Source: Chlorokybus atmophyticus
Lineage: Eukaryota; Streptophyta; Chlorokybophyceae; Chlorokybales; Chlorokybaceae
NCBI GenBank assembly: GCA_009103225.1
Contig: RHPI01000008.1
Location: 352,856 to 416,855 of the forward strand
Direction of reading: 5' to 3'
DNA: 64,000 nucleotides
Shown: one piece after another, positions 22,064 to 33,389 of the stretch
Layout: each line of letters starts with the position of its first letter
How positions within the stretch are numbered: the first letter of the stretch is position 1
Notes under the pieces: model-generated
Told to the model about the DNA's origin: nothing
The model's database searches: none
The model's input: the letters and a program-made list of their open reading frames with translations, nothing else
Made by a program: the position numbers and the translations under genes

Positions 22064-24190
22064 TCAGGTGCGTATGTACATCTTCTTGACAGTCTTAAGG
22101 AAATACTCCCAGGACTCGTCGCCCAGCAGAATCATGTCATCATCTGCATCTTGGTAAACAACATTGGTACCACCAGTTGTGGCCAACAGCGTGTCCTTCA
22201 ACTTCTCTGTGGAGTTGAACCTGGACAAATCAATGGACACACCAACCGGTGTGCCTTGCACAAAGCACTTCACGCGTGGCACTGTGGAGTCCTTCTTCCC
22301 GTCACCGGATCTCAAGCGCTGCGCCAGGTCTGCAAGAGCTGTCGCTGGGTCCTTGACCTGTGCCGCAATCTGATCGGAGGGCGTACCCAAGGCAATCCTT
22401 TTCAGGGCACCCGCACCTGAGAACGAAGCATCATTGGCAGAACGCTTGTGTCCCGAAGAGCTTGCTGGAAGGACAGCGTCCACTGCTTCTGCAGACCGCC
22501 CAACTGGACGCGCAGCCACAGGTAAAGCGGCCATTGCTTGGGAGCTGCGCTCGTTCAGGCCATCCCATTTGCTAATGTCAGGAATAGGTGACAGCAGCGA
22601 TGCCGGGCTGCCGAAGCTGAACAGGTTTGGTGCATCACTGTCGGCTCCTGATTGCAGGTTAACACCGAACAGCTTGGTGTTGTTCAGCTTCTCTTCTTCT
22701 GTCAACACATTCTGATTGTTTGCAGCCTCAGCAACATGGCTGCTACCTTGCACAGATTGCCCCCGATTGTGTTTTTCAGATGCTGAAGCGCCATGCTTCT
22801 CAAGCAAGACCCTGTGCATTTTTATATCCTCCTCAGTCAACTGTAACGGGCGTTTATCACTCAGCGCAGCACCTAGCTGCAACCATGGCTGCTGCTCTGC
22901 GGTGGTAGGAGCACTAGGTTGTCCAACAGCAAGCCCACCCAGTCCCAACACACTCATGGGGTTGAGATGCATTGCAGCATTCCACAGCTGCCGGCTCAGG
23001 GCAGGGTCTCCACTGGCGAACTGGGATGCCAAGCGCGCTGCAAGATCACCCTGAATGCTGCTCAAGAAATCGCCCATGAGATGGGCCGCTTTGCGCTTGT
23101 AGCTAATGTGCATCTTGTTGTCAGGGGTGCGCTTGAATACAATGATGTCGCCGGCAGTAAGCTGCTTCTCCTTGACAAAACGACTCCAACCTTTGGTCAG
23201 GACATAACTCTGGCTGCTGTTCCAATAAGAATAGCGGAAGTTCCAAGTCTTGTTGTTCTCGTCCAAAAACGCCAACATCTTGGCAGGGGTCTCCACGCTC
23301 AGGTCAAGGGGGAAGCACCTCTCGGCATGCAGCTTGGGAATGACAAGGCGATTGAGCTTGCCAACATCACTGGGTGTCACAGCTTTTTCAAAGAGATGCT
23401 GAGACTCTTGGTTGGCGGCCTTGTCGGCAGGATCTGCAGTAGAGGAAGGCTCAGCCAGTGAAATAGCATTGACTGCCACATTCGTAGACTCCACGCCTGG
23501 AGGCACAGCATCAGAGCCAGCAGCCGGCACACTGCGTCTCTGACCTTGGCTGTCCAACAGCTCATTATTGTAGGACTGTCGCCGCAGCATATCCACCAGC
23601 TTCTCTTTCTCTTGCTCGCGAATGAACCGATACTCCAACTCATCTTCTTCCAGATGTTTGAAATTGAGCAGCGCGCTTCGCCCGCGAAACTTGACAGCAG
23701 CGCGGTCATACGCCTGTGCAGCTTCCAACTCACTGTTGAAGGTTCCTAACCACACCCGCGAGTGGTTGTCATAAATCTGTGCACCCCACCGTCCATTGGG
23801 TTGCAACACCACTCCCCGATACGCAGAAGGCTGCGGTTCGCCTGTATCTGTATCACTTCTGCCGGGCAGCTTGGGCTGCGGAGGGCGTGTATTTAATGGA
23901 GCCCTATCTGCAGGCTCTTTGGAGGTGGCAGATGCTGTCAGCTGCTCTTTGCCGGATCGATGAGGACTATTTGCCCTTGCTGGAAGTGGGGAATGGGTGG
24001 TATCAGAGGGTGATGGCCGTGACCAGCTGACATCAGGTTTGGCGAAGTCAACCTTTGGGGTCCCTTCTGATGTGCTGTGTGAGGATGCCTCTGTGGCCGA
24101 AGGGGAATTCGCCGTTGAAGCATCTCTGCCAGCAGTGGAAGGGGCTGCCGTTCGCTCAGACAGGAACCGAAGGTCCTTGGGCGCTTCCAT
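22064..24190 (-). CDS. AP2-B3 (RAV-type) transcription factor with C-terminal PB1 (Aux/IAA-ARF-like) domain
   Basis: Uninterrupted frame of 708 residues from the ATG at 24190; the upstream open codons include TTG only. A Ser/Pro/Thr-rich N-terminus leads to an AP2 domain (about 122-178: [38 protein letters not shown]). A B3 domain follows (about 262-365: [46 protein letters not shown]). Both are nearly consensus RAV domains, which bind CAACA- and CACCTG-type sites in plants. Residues about 506-510 are KLFGV, matching the RAV (R/K)LFGV repression motif. Residues about 639-708 form a PB1 domain with a basic face ([18 protein letters not shown]) and an acidic OPCA-type motif ([19 protein letters not shown]), closest to ARF/Aux-IAA tails. 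It should be nuclear and able to oligomerise. It is intronless among intron-rich neighbours; an upstream exon is possible (see 24497-24603). Confidence 0.93.
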   Translation of the reverse strand: MEAPKDLRFLSERTAAPSTAGRDASTANSPSATEASSHSTSEGTPKVDFAKPDVSWSRPSPSDTTHSPLPARANSPHRSGKEQLTASATSKEPADRAPLNTRPPQPKLPGRSDTDTGEPQPSAYRGVVLQPNGRWGAQIYDNHSRVWLGTFNSELEAAQAYDRAAVKFRGRSALLNFKHLEEDELEYRFIREQEKEKLVDMLRRQSYNNELLDSQGQRRSVPAAGSDAVPPGVESTNVAVNAISLAEPSSTADPADKAANQESQHLFEKAVTPSDVGKLNRLVIPKLHAERCFPLDLSVETPAKMLAFLDENNKTWNFRYSYWNSSQSYVLTKGWSRFVKEKQLTAGDIIVFKRTPDNKMHISYKRKAAHLMGDFLSSIQGDLAARLASQFASGDPALSRQLWNAAMHLNPMSVLGLGGLAVGQPSAPTTAEQQPWLQLGAALSDKRPLQLTEEDIKMHRVLLEKHGASASEKHNRGQSVQGSSHVAEAANNQNVLTEEEKLNNTKLFGVNLQSGADSDAPNLFSFGSPASLLSPIPDISKWDGLNERSSQAMAALPVAARPVGRSAEAVDAVLPASSSGHKRSANDASFSGAGALKRIALGTPSDQIAAQVKDPATALADLAQRLRSGDGKKDSTVPRVKCFVQGTPVGVSIDLSRFNSTEKLKDTLLATTGGTNVVYQDADDDMILLGDESWEYFLKTVKKMYIRT

Positions 24191-24496
24191 GCTACAACTG
24201 ACATGCGCAAAGAAGTCGCTGGGTGTAGAAACTATGCGCTGCGCAACAAGCTCTAAAGTAGGAGTTGGCGGGGAGCGGGGAGGGCTGCAGGAGGAAGGCC
24301 TGATGTCAGCAGCTGACAACCTGCCACGTGGGTATGAAGGTGGTGAGTGACGACACAGTACCGTCAACAGTACAAAATGAGGGCAGATGCCAATGGCTCA
24401 GTGACCAAGCACTCCACATACGAGACCAGAGAAAAAAGGCAAAACAACATCACACAGCCTGAGAAAAACAGACAGAGTGATGGTCCAACTCGTTAC

Positions 24497-24603
24497 CTGA
24501 TGTCTGCGGCTGAGGGCTTAGGACTAGACGTCAATGCTTTCAGTAGCGGATTGTTACATGCCAAAGCGTTTGGAACGCAGTTCATGGCAATGGGAGCCAC
24601 CAT
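24497..24603 (-). other. Possible upstream exon of the AP2-B3 gene
   Basis: An ATG at 24603 opens a frame ending ...KPSAADIR at a GTAACG donor. An acceptor near 24341 (GTGGCAG) would join it in frame to the open region before the ATG at 24190, adding about 90 residues. The joined parts share the word SAADIR on both sides of the junction, so the link could be a coincidence of a small duplication. Transcript data would decide. Confidence 0.3.
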
Positions 24604-25130
24604 GGTGGGCGCTGCCCTGGAACGCACCCGCAGCGTCAGTGTGTGGTGTGGAGACCCATAAAGACACATGGACACTGACCAACCTCCTGGCCATTGTAAC
24701 AATCGCAAAGACAGCTAACATACTCTGCTCAAAAACACCTGAACGGCTTATGTATTCAACATGCCAAAGACCAACACTGACACAGGTAGAAAGCTTTAGG
24801 CTCGCACGACACATACACGCTCCTCAATCACCCTCCGCCCGGCTCTACAACAACGTTTGCCACCTGTAACGACTCACACACCACTACGAGCATGTAGTGA
24901 TGTGACACCCTGCACATGTAACAGCTGTGGCTGCAGTGAACTTGGCAGTGTGTATACAGGTGTGACGCCCACAGCCGACTGTATGGCCCGCAGCATGACA
25001 ACGAGACGCCTGGCGGTGGACGTGTTTGGCTGCCAGAGTGCTTCTTGAAACAGGCCGCACGGAGTTTTGTATTGTTTTTTTTTTTGTCTTCGAGAGCAAC
25101 AGCGTGAGAAAGAGGTATCTACGCGTCACA
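24604..25130. other. Intergenic, no clear gene
   Basis: Short frames only. A stretch GVFEQSMLAVFAIVTMAR on the minus strand (about 24700-24755) is flanked by AG and GT and could be an exon of the gene suggested at 25131-25504, but I do not recognise it. There is a T-run at 25074-25084. Confidence 0.35.
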
Positions 25131-25504
25131 TCAAGTAGGCGTGACGGCGCTTGGCGTGCGAATCATTATTCTCGGAGCGCAAAACATCGCGGTTGGGCAT
25201 GCGCCTGCTAAGGTGTTCCCAACCCAGTAGGTAGGCACACCAGGTGAATAGCTGACACAGGCGGCATGTACAACCGTGCGGCCTCGGCGACCGTTATGTG
25301 ACTTGACTGCCCTACGCTCTCTGCCCCTGAACGCCTCGACGCCGGCCAACCTTCCCACCAATGACGACCTGGCGGCCAGCCCTAGGGCTACCATCACAAC
25401 ACTGGTGGCCTGCCCGCAACCACCTATGTACAGCACTGCGAAACGCGGCAGACACTCCAAAGAAGCCATGGCTGAGCCTAACTTACCGGCAAAGATGACG
25501 CCAT
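25131..25504 (-). CDS. Possible 5' exons of an unknown plastid-targeted protein
   Basis: On the minus strand an ATG (25504) opens MASSLP and is followed at once by a consensus donor GTAAGTTAGG. The next open stretch (about 25420-25131) begins after a GGGCAG acceptor and reads TSVVMVALGLAARSSLVG, then an Arg-rich region and VVHAAC. That is the composition of a plastid transit peptide with a VxA-like cleavage site. No mature domain is recognised downstream, so the gene may be broken, misassembled or wrongly inferred. Confidence 0.3.
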
Positions 25505-25605
25505 CGTCTAGAACACAGGACTAAGCGACAAGCTGACCAGACAAACGCCGCGACCCTGGGAAACCCCATCCACCTCCCCCCTCCCGGCCCTCCCCCCCCA
25601 CCCCC

Positions 25606-25606
25606 N
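25606..25606. other. Single-N join in a C-rich homopolymer
   Basis: One N after a run of C-rich sequence (25570-25605). A similar single N occurs in a G run at 31832. These look like unresolved sequencing or contig joins. Confidence 0.8.
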
Positions 25607-25662
25607 AGAACCCTGTTTGTTGATTACATTTATGTAAATGATTAGGCTGTGCCTGTATAAGC
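25607..25662. repeat. 56-bp exact repeat, copy 1
   Basis: Identical over 56 bp to 32090-32145, the 3' UTR of the ADF gene. This copy starts directly after the N at 25606 and diverges abruptly after ATAAGC. It contains TTACAT (TGTAA on the minus strand). Confidence 0.9.
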
Positions 25663-25790
25663 CCACCCGGACTCATTGCCTCAGGAGCCTGCGGCTCTTA
25701 CCTGCAGCCTCCAGCCGCATCACTGTGCCCCCATGCGCCACCCACGCGGCTGCCCTTTGCCAGCGTCGCCACACCGGGGGGAGGCGCAAC

Positions 25791-25829
25791 CACCACCGCC
25801 GCCCCCGCCGCCGCCACCACCACCGCCGC
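25791..25829. repeat. CCG/CCA trinucleotide repeat
   Basis: Impure run of CCG, CCA and CCC triplets; frames across it encode Pro, His or Arg runs and are not taken as genes. Confidence 0.8.
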
Positions 25830-26858
25830 TATCCCGGGAGACGTACCACGCTGACCGCTCGCCGCTCTCAAGCACTCTCGTCTCCCCTCGCGCCCAAACA
25901 AGCTGCTACTCAGCTGCTGAACTGCAAAAGCTTAGCAGTGTAGGTCTTTAATCTAGGGCGGCCGAGCCTGCAACTTCGCAACATGCGTAAATCTGAACAT
26001 GTGAAGTCCGTCATACGGTATCATGGTATGACTCATACCGTCAATGTCCGTCATACCTGACCGTCAGCTTTAATGAAACGCGGCAGCGCGCCCTGGGCAT
26101 TTCTAAAACCCCATAAGGTGTCGCATTCATGGCGCATGGCGTATGCTACGTGTTATGTGGGGTTATCTGGGGTCGTGTGACCCAGCTTAGCCTCACGCGC
26201 AGGTAGGGGGTTGCGCCTTTCAGGGGCCCGCCGGCCTCTATTCCACATGCTGACTGCTCACAGCATGAAATATTGTTTGCTATTTGTTTCTGTGGGGCCT
26301 AGGGGTAGCCGGCTGCCTCGAGTTAACGATCGTCGTAAAAATCATTCTAACGATCGATACACAGCCTGTAGGTAGACCTAACCGGCGCGCAGCTCCAGTC
26401 CTGCGCTGCGCAGGGGCTGCCGTGTGCGCCCGCAGAGCGGAGCAGGCGTGCTCTGGTGTAACAACGTTCTCCGTCAGGTAGGCCAACATATGGCGGCGGG
26501 TCAACAAAGTTGTACCACCATTTCTTGCCGGTTGGCGTGGCCATTCCGTACAACCATACGACGACTGGTGGCAGGCTACTAGCCCTCTAGACGGCCTAGC
26601 TTTGGTACTGGTTAAACTGACAACTACCTAAAATAGCTGCTTGGCAGATAACCGCGATCGGTAAGCCATTTGCTTTGATTAAGCAGGCCTATAACGCCTT
26701 GAACACATGGAAGCTTTATGTTGAAGTTATGGATGTTCATGTGAATCAACTACCGGTACATTTGAAAGCGTCATTCATACAATAAGATGTTCTTAATTGT
26801 CGAGTATTTTTACTTAGCTCAGCAAACGTAGTGTAATGGTAGAAAAAGTTTATATAAT

Positions 26859-26877
26859 TATATATATATATATATAC
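26859..26877. repeat. (TA)n microsatellite
   Basis: Short uninterrupted TA run inside an AT-rich stretch. Confidence 0.9.
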
Positions 26878-29800
26878 ATGTGCAATTGGGTTTACATTTG
26901 CATTATGAATGCATGCTGCAGTTGTTATGCTTGTATCGTAATTGTATAAGCCACGCATATACGATGGACATTATATTGAACCGAACATAATATAATATAC
27001 TAAGTGTTCACTAGTACAGCTGTTATGTAAATGTGTGCACTTGATATGGCAAGGTGATTGAGATTTTGATGTTTAGAAAGCATGTCAGTATATACATGCT
27101 ATATGTCAGTATATACATGTTATAAATGTACTCAAAACAGAGAGGGAAACTATAAACGCGCATTGAAGTTACAATGTATGCAATCCCTTGCAGCAGCAAG
27201 CTAATCACTTCCAATTAAGAGTTCGCAGCGTGGACAACCGCACACTAGATCATGATAGGCTAACATACATACACTAATAACTCATGACTGGTCGTTTTTG
27301 ACCACCAGCAATGGCGCCATTAGCGCTTGAAGCAACCAATGATGTTCAGCCAAAGTGTCTCTTTTGCAGAGCCATGCTTATTGGTAGGTAACTTAGATGC
27401 TGTTCGGTTAGACATTCCTCCCTCCCGCAACACACCGCCGCCACGTGCCAGCTTGCCTCGGAACCGAACCGGCTTCATGACGTTATGCCTTCCCCGTAGC
27501 CTGTACAGCCTGCTGATTAGATCAGCCGACCTTTTGAGTCAGAAGGTCTGACCGATAAACAGAAGCGTGCGGCGCCTGCCAACGCGCGCGAGGGCCACGT
27601 GACAGCAACATGAATCAAGTGATGTCGGAGGATGCCTGCTTCGCGTTGAGCAATTTGGTGACGCCGTTGGGTGCATCGCACAGGTATGGCCGGCAGTGCC
27701 TTCTTAAAGTAGCCTAGATTCCATTGTAACGCTACGCTTCCGACCTTGACACCACCGGCGATGCTTGAAGCACACGCAGCGTTGACGGCCTGCGCATCCC
27801 ACCACACTGCAGCTGACTGGTAATTACCTGATTACCGTACATGCTTCATACAGAACTGTATAGAACTGCTTAGTTATACATCATGACATGTATCGAACAA
27901 ATTGCACAGTCAGAGGCCTTCGCTCTGCAGTGTCTAGTGCTGGGGCCAGTGGTGGCCCATCATTATCAATGACGATCACCCGGGCAAATCACTAAGGTGA
28001 TTCAGCCACCACATCACACCGCAACCGTCTGGTATTACATGATATCAAATACACATAATGTAACAAACCGTTATCGCTTGACACGTCCGTGCTCATGGTA
28101 CGGCAGTTGGTATTACCAAACGTGCATTTAAAGCCGTCCACAAGTGTGGCGGATGTAACGCAATCAATCTCCCAGCGTGGGAGTCCCCCACCACTGCACG
28201 GACTCAAGATGGCTCCGGCTGTATTTTGGATATTGCGGCTATACTGTTGTCAGCAACTAGTACCACACGAACTTCTGTTGCTGCACACCTAGCATGCTAG
28301 CATCATCAGGTGGTACCGCATTCGTCTGCGGCCCGATGTGCACCAAAATAACTTGTGGCTTTTGCTGGGAATTGTTTTCACTCCCTTCACAACTGTTCAT
28401 TGATCTCTGATTTCTTTATACCCAACATGAATTGCATGCGATGTATCTACAACCAGTGGTGCGGCTGTTTCGTGACGGCCGGCCGTCACGCAAGCAAGGC
28501 CACCTACACAGCACAGCACGCGCGCAACGGCATCAGTGGGCCATCACACCTGGCACCCGCGACTGCCGGGCGGCTGCGCGGCAGTGTGCAGGCTGCTGCC
28601 TCTCATTGGCTGGGCGGCGAGTACCAGCGTCTACCCGTTGGATCTGCCAAATACAAGATCGTGGCCATCCCCAAAGCCCATTGCAGCATCACGCATTAGC
28701 TCAAACATATGCCTATATATGGCAAAAATGAGCACAACAGGCACAACGTGTGCAATGGCCACATGTGACGGCATATTGTTCAGTTGGACTATATAAGTTA
28801 TTGATATGATGAAGTATTGCAGTAGATTGAATCGTGTAATTATACACGTTTGACCGTATCTGAATATGTCCAATGAACAGTTGAATCCAATCGTCAACCA
28901 TTGCATGAAACACATTTCGCGTATTCAATCCGCATACTATGAATCATCGCCGTCCCACCCCTATCACAATAGCCTGTATTTATAACTTCTTCCCATCTTA
29001 CCGCCCAAGACGTTGATAGAGATCATGTTCATAAGCACAACAATAGAAGGAAACGATTTTGAGTTTGGGTTTTTATGTAAAATTTGTGAATTGCTTTGCG
29101 ATCGGTCTATTCGGTACCATACATAAAAAGTGGCACAAACATTACGCCACAATTTGTTTACTTAAATAATACATGAACCATGCTAAGTGTGTCGCGCATT
29201 TTTGCAGCCAGCGACGTAGTTACGCGTCAAAACGCGTTCCATAAAACGCGTATTTATAGGTACGAGGTTTGACGGCACCCCATACCCTCAAAGAAACTTT
29301 TAACCCAGCTTGCTAACGGCAATCTATATACGTCCGGTTTACCGCGATCTTAAGCGGTTTTATTTGAACGGCAATCAATGTATCAGCGAAATTATTGTTT
29401 AACATATAAATTTAACAAGGCAGTGAAAATTACAAAGAGCGCGATTGGATAAGAAGGTGTGAAAAGCAAAGAAAAAAACAGACAATGACTATTAGATTGT
29501 TGCCTCAAACATTTTATTCTGTTTATGTCATGTTGAAAAAGTTGGTACCGTAGAGACATGTTCATAACACCCATAAACAAAAAAATCTAAAAAAACAATT
29601 TGTTACTTTTAGCTGTAATCTTACGATACGATATTATAGACTTTGTCAACATACATCATGCAAAATCATTTTGCAAAAGTGAGCCTGATTTGTAGAGACA
29701 CGTACATTTCAACTTTAACATTAGTAGTGGTTTCGGTTGTAATTTTAAAATGGTATTACAGGCTTTGTTGGTATATATCAACGCAATTTTTCAACTTTCA

Positions 29801-30679
29801 CAATTGTCTTAACGAACCGCTAAGACCAAAAAATGCTGATATCCAAAAATAAAATGATTTGTACAGTGAATGTGGATTGTAATGTATGCGTCTTTACCAT
29901 AATATTCTACATTACATGTGTTTAATGCGTTTTGCTACACGATTTTATGTGCTATCGCTACGATGTCGCTATCCATAGATAAGTATTGCGTTCATGTCGT
30001 GTGCATATACAATTGATGTTTATGTGAAGTTTACGTGTAAATAGTATGCATGACCGTACACATGCAGTACAATGTAACTGTAGCACTGCGTTACTGCAGC
30101 TCTCCCGTGCGAAACTGACATTTTCGTCATGGTCCTACAACGTTAAGAAGAAAACGGCAACACTCTCGCATAATCCCGCACGTGGTGTGCAAAGAGTTGA
30201 CACTGTTGTCACCCATGTCTTTATGTGCTATGCAAGCTTTTACATGTGTAAAAGCTTGTTAATTCGATGTATTGCACTCGTAAACAGCAGTTCGGAAGGG
30301 GCCCGATATTAGCCTATACCCATTGCACATTTGTTATAAGATTTACAAGCTGTAAGCTCAAACTCAATTATTAGCGAGCAAGCCAACTGCTCAGCGCTAC
30401 TTTTTAAGGCAAGCCCTTAACTTGCAAGCGCCTTACTATCAGAAATCCGAGCCACCTACTGCTATCGGGAAAGACTGCTCAATATTGAGCTATGAATTGA
30501 CGTTGAACAGCATAATTCTTAAGATGTCTTGATATCACGTTAAGATCAATGGTGTTTTCTGCTTTATTTAACATATTATAGTATATATATGGCTATGCGT
30601 TGGCCGTAATGTTACCATAACCATTACACTTGCTAAAACTTACTAATCTAGCATGACATCAATTACAATTCGTATATGT

Positions 30680-30747
30680 AAGGCTTAATGTTAAATAAGG
30701 CTTAACGTTAAGTAGGGCTTAACGTTAAGTAGGGCTTAACGTGAAGT
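30680..30747. repeat. Four tandem 17-bp units with a palindromic core
   Basis: Four consecutive units of the form A(A/G)GGCTTAACGTTAAGT. The middle units contain CTTAACGTTAAG, a perfect 12-bp palindrome. The first and last units carry single-base changes. Function unknown; it could be a clustered protein-binding site or simple slippage. Confidence 0.9.
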
Positions 30748-31814
30748 ATTCGCGACAAGTTCACATGCATTTGCAAATCATATACTTGCAACCATAAAGT
30801 TGAAACATCAATCGTACTTAAGCTAAAAATGTATAATTTATTCATAGCCACCGAAAGCTTTTATGTGAGAATTTGCCGTGTACGTCATTGTGTGGCATCA
30901 AGCTACATGGTGTCATAGAGTGGCATGACACGGAACGCAGTGTCCATGATGAGGTTGCAACTAGTAGCATAACAACCCATATGGCTTCTTACAATAGCAA
31001 TCATGCAATATTAAACAGTTTAATCATTGCACATTGCAACACAATTCTCACGTTCATTACATTATATAAATGTATGTGTATGCATGAATACAATCCACAT
31101 TGTTGACGTCATGATTACAACAGCATCTTCGAGCCTTTTTAAATTATGTTGTTTTGCAATTTATAACTTGGAGTAAACATACAGTGTGGGTTTTAATACT
31201 GCCCAACAGTTCAGCCTTGATTGATGCCTTGATGTCAATCAATGGTGATGAATAAGTACATTAAGTACAACCGCTTTGATTGGGATCAACATCATACATG
31301 GACATGGCCACATAGGGTGGGCACCGAGGTGCGGGTTACTTCAATCTCATTTATCAAATCTGTTAAGTTAGCCCGCTCGTCTACTCTCAAGGAAAGTCCC
31401 ACCCTTGCTAAAGTCCGGATGCACTTCGCTTCATCAGGTACAAGGCACAACAACAACTCATATATTAAGGAAAGCACGTACAAGGGCCATTGTGCTCGGT
31501 TTCATGCGCATGTTGTTGTTGTCGTGTAAGTAATGTGGTCAATGTGCCTTGCACTCCTGTTTGTTGATGTGCTTGCTGTTGCTGGCAACAATAGCAACTA
31601 GCTGCACACTGAGACAGATTGTACATGTGCGATAACCAATAACATGTACACTGCCACCAAGGGGTTGGGTTCATGACATGCACACGGTTATTGAATTGCT
31701 TGAAGTTGACGATAAAGTAAAGGGCACAGATTGGGGGTGTTTGTTACGCAATCAAGTGGGCAACGGTGCGAGCACGCGCGCGAAGGGGAGAGAGGGCGGA
31801 AGGCCGCGGGGCAA

Positions 31815-31859
31815 GGGGGGGGGGGGGGGGTNGGGGGGGGGGGGGGGGGGGGGGGGGGG
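31815..31859. repeat. Poly-G tract with one N
   Basis: Nearly pure G run of about 45 nt with TN at 31831-31832. Its length is unreliable, and it marks a probable assembly join or a sequencing barrier. Confidence 0.85.
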
Positions 31860-32089
31860 CTTCACTAATTACCTGCTTGGAGTTCTTGTACTTGTGCCTT
31901 GCTCATTTGTCTGCGCAAACATGGACTCCTGCCCGTGCATAAGTCTGCAGTGACATACAAATGGCTCCTTTCAATGCTTACCACGTGCTTGCAGCCTGCA
32001 ATTGGTGCATGCGTCTGCTCGCTATGACTTGTCATTGCATGCAAGTCTGCCATGACAACTGAAAAGAGCTGAGCTCACCAACGCATGCA

Positions 32090-32145
32090 AGAACCCTGTT
32101 TGTTGATTACATTTATGTAAATGATTAGGCTGTGCCTGTATAAGC
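32090..32145. repeat. 56-bp exact repeat, copy 2 (ADF 3' UTR)
   Basis: Same 56 bp as 25607-25662. It lies 17 bp beyond the ADF stop codon on the minus strand and includes TGTAA (32107-32111, minus), so this is probably the original 3' UTR and polyadenylation region. Confidence 0.85.
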
Positions 32146-32161
32146 TGGTGTCTTGAACAGA

Positions 32162-32999
32162 CTACTTGCGCGTAGTGTTGTCTCGCACCCGTTGCCGCAA
32201 GTATTCCTGGTCCAGGTCATTCAAGTCTGAGGCCTGTAATTCAACAGCCAAGCCGTCCAGTGTGCCCTTGAAAAACTCCTGTGCGAGGCCATGTGACGGA
32301 TGGAAGTGTGGCTACGATGTATGCAATGTAACCAAACAACAAACGTGCTGTACCTTGGTGCTCGCGTACAGCATCTTGGACTTGATGGAGGCATTATCTG
32401 GCGACCTGCATAATGGTGCCCATCAACGATGTACACGCACAAGCTGGGCAAAAAAAGGCACTAGTTTGCGTGTGTACACACGCATGCACATTGGATTAGG
32501 TATGTATTGCACAAGCCTGCAATGAAGGCAGTAAGGCCCCACCCAAAGATGACTCACGTACCACAGAACAAAGAGTATCTTGTTCATCTGACACCTGTCT
32601 TCATTAACGTACTTGAAATCGTACACTGCAAACAGCTTGAAGACGTAAGTGCGCATCCAAATGCTAGCATCGGGACAAATCAAGTGTGGTGGCTGCTTAA
32701 GCATATACACCTCACACACACATCAAGGTACCTGCAAATCTGCAGTCGGATTCTGGTAGACAACCCAAGAATGCTTCATATGGAGAAGAGGGGTCTCCTG
32801 TACAATCCAAAACCACCTGCATGCATGACATGCTCAACCCTCAGCTCAAGTCCCGCAGTTTAATGTACGACAGCACGCGCACCTCTCCAAGGTCCTCCTC
32901 AACTCGAAATGTTATGTAGCGGTGTGCGTTCCTGCGTTTCAGCTCCTGGTACACTCGCTCACATTCCGCCTGAACACCGACGCCGCTGACTGACTTTTG
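32162..32999 (-). CDS. ADF/cofilin (actin-depolymerising factor) domain
   Basis: Exons on the minus strand join to a complete ADF-H fold that binds and severs actin filaments. From the exon starting at 32999: SGVGVQAECERVYQELKRR, HRYITFRVEEDLGEVRV. Then GCLPESDCRFA (about 32760), VYDFKYVNEDRCQMNKILFV (about 32620), SPDNASIKSKMLYASTK (about 32390) and FFKGTLDGLAVELQASDLND (about 32260), ending at the stop 32162-32164. Each piece aligns in order with plant ADFs, including the SKMLYAS helix that contacts actin. The initiating codon is not found: plant ADFs splice just after the ATG, and no clear ATG-donor lies in 33000-33390. The ADF exon may instead join the upstream gene at 33390-34045 (donor CTG|GTGTGC near 33404, phase 0). 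Confidence 0.85.
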
Positions 33000-33389
33000 C
33001 TGCAACAGTGTTTGAAAGCGATCGTCAAAAAACAAGCCAACATACGGCAACGCGCAGCCGTGTTGGCATCTGCCACGAGACATTTTGTATGTGCTCAAGA
33101 GACATGCTCCCCAACGCACCCCAGTAGATGTGGGCTTTGGCCTGGACATGGTACGCCTCAAGCCTTCTCCATTCTCTGGAACCTGCTCGGCGACATGCAT
33201 CTATAAGTCAGGCATGCCAACACAACCAGCACTGCATAAAGAAAGATTGTGGATGCGCACGCACGCACGCATGCATGCGCTGTGCTTGCCTATGCATGCA
33301 AGCAGAGCAGAAAAACAACAACACAAATGCAGCAATAAGTCGTTCGAAATCTTGCAACAGCGTGCAACATGCACTGCTGAACACCAGCA

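Larger units (their letters stand above)
25950..31800. other. AT-rich gene-poor region
   Basis: About 5.9 kb without an exon I can support. It is visibly richer in A and T than the gene-bearing parts, above all from 28.8 to 31.1 kb. It holds a TA microsatellite (about 26859-26877), a 17-bp tandem array (30680-30747) and scattered short palindromes. Frames of 60-115 codons exist (for example 27517-27807 and 28355-28699) but lack domains, ATG starts or splice support. It could be repeat-derived, organelle-derived or a separate contig placed here. Confidence 0.55.

Noticed and set aside
24190-24367. AP2-B3 start at the upstream end of the open frame (24367)
   Set aside because: That codon is TTG; the first ATG in frame is 24190, unless an upstream exon is spliced in.
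27517-27807. 96-codon frame in the AT-rich region
   Set aside because: No homologue recognised and no exon signals; kept out for lack of support.
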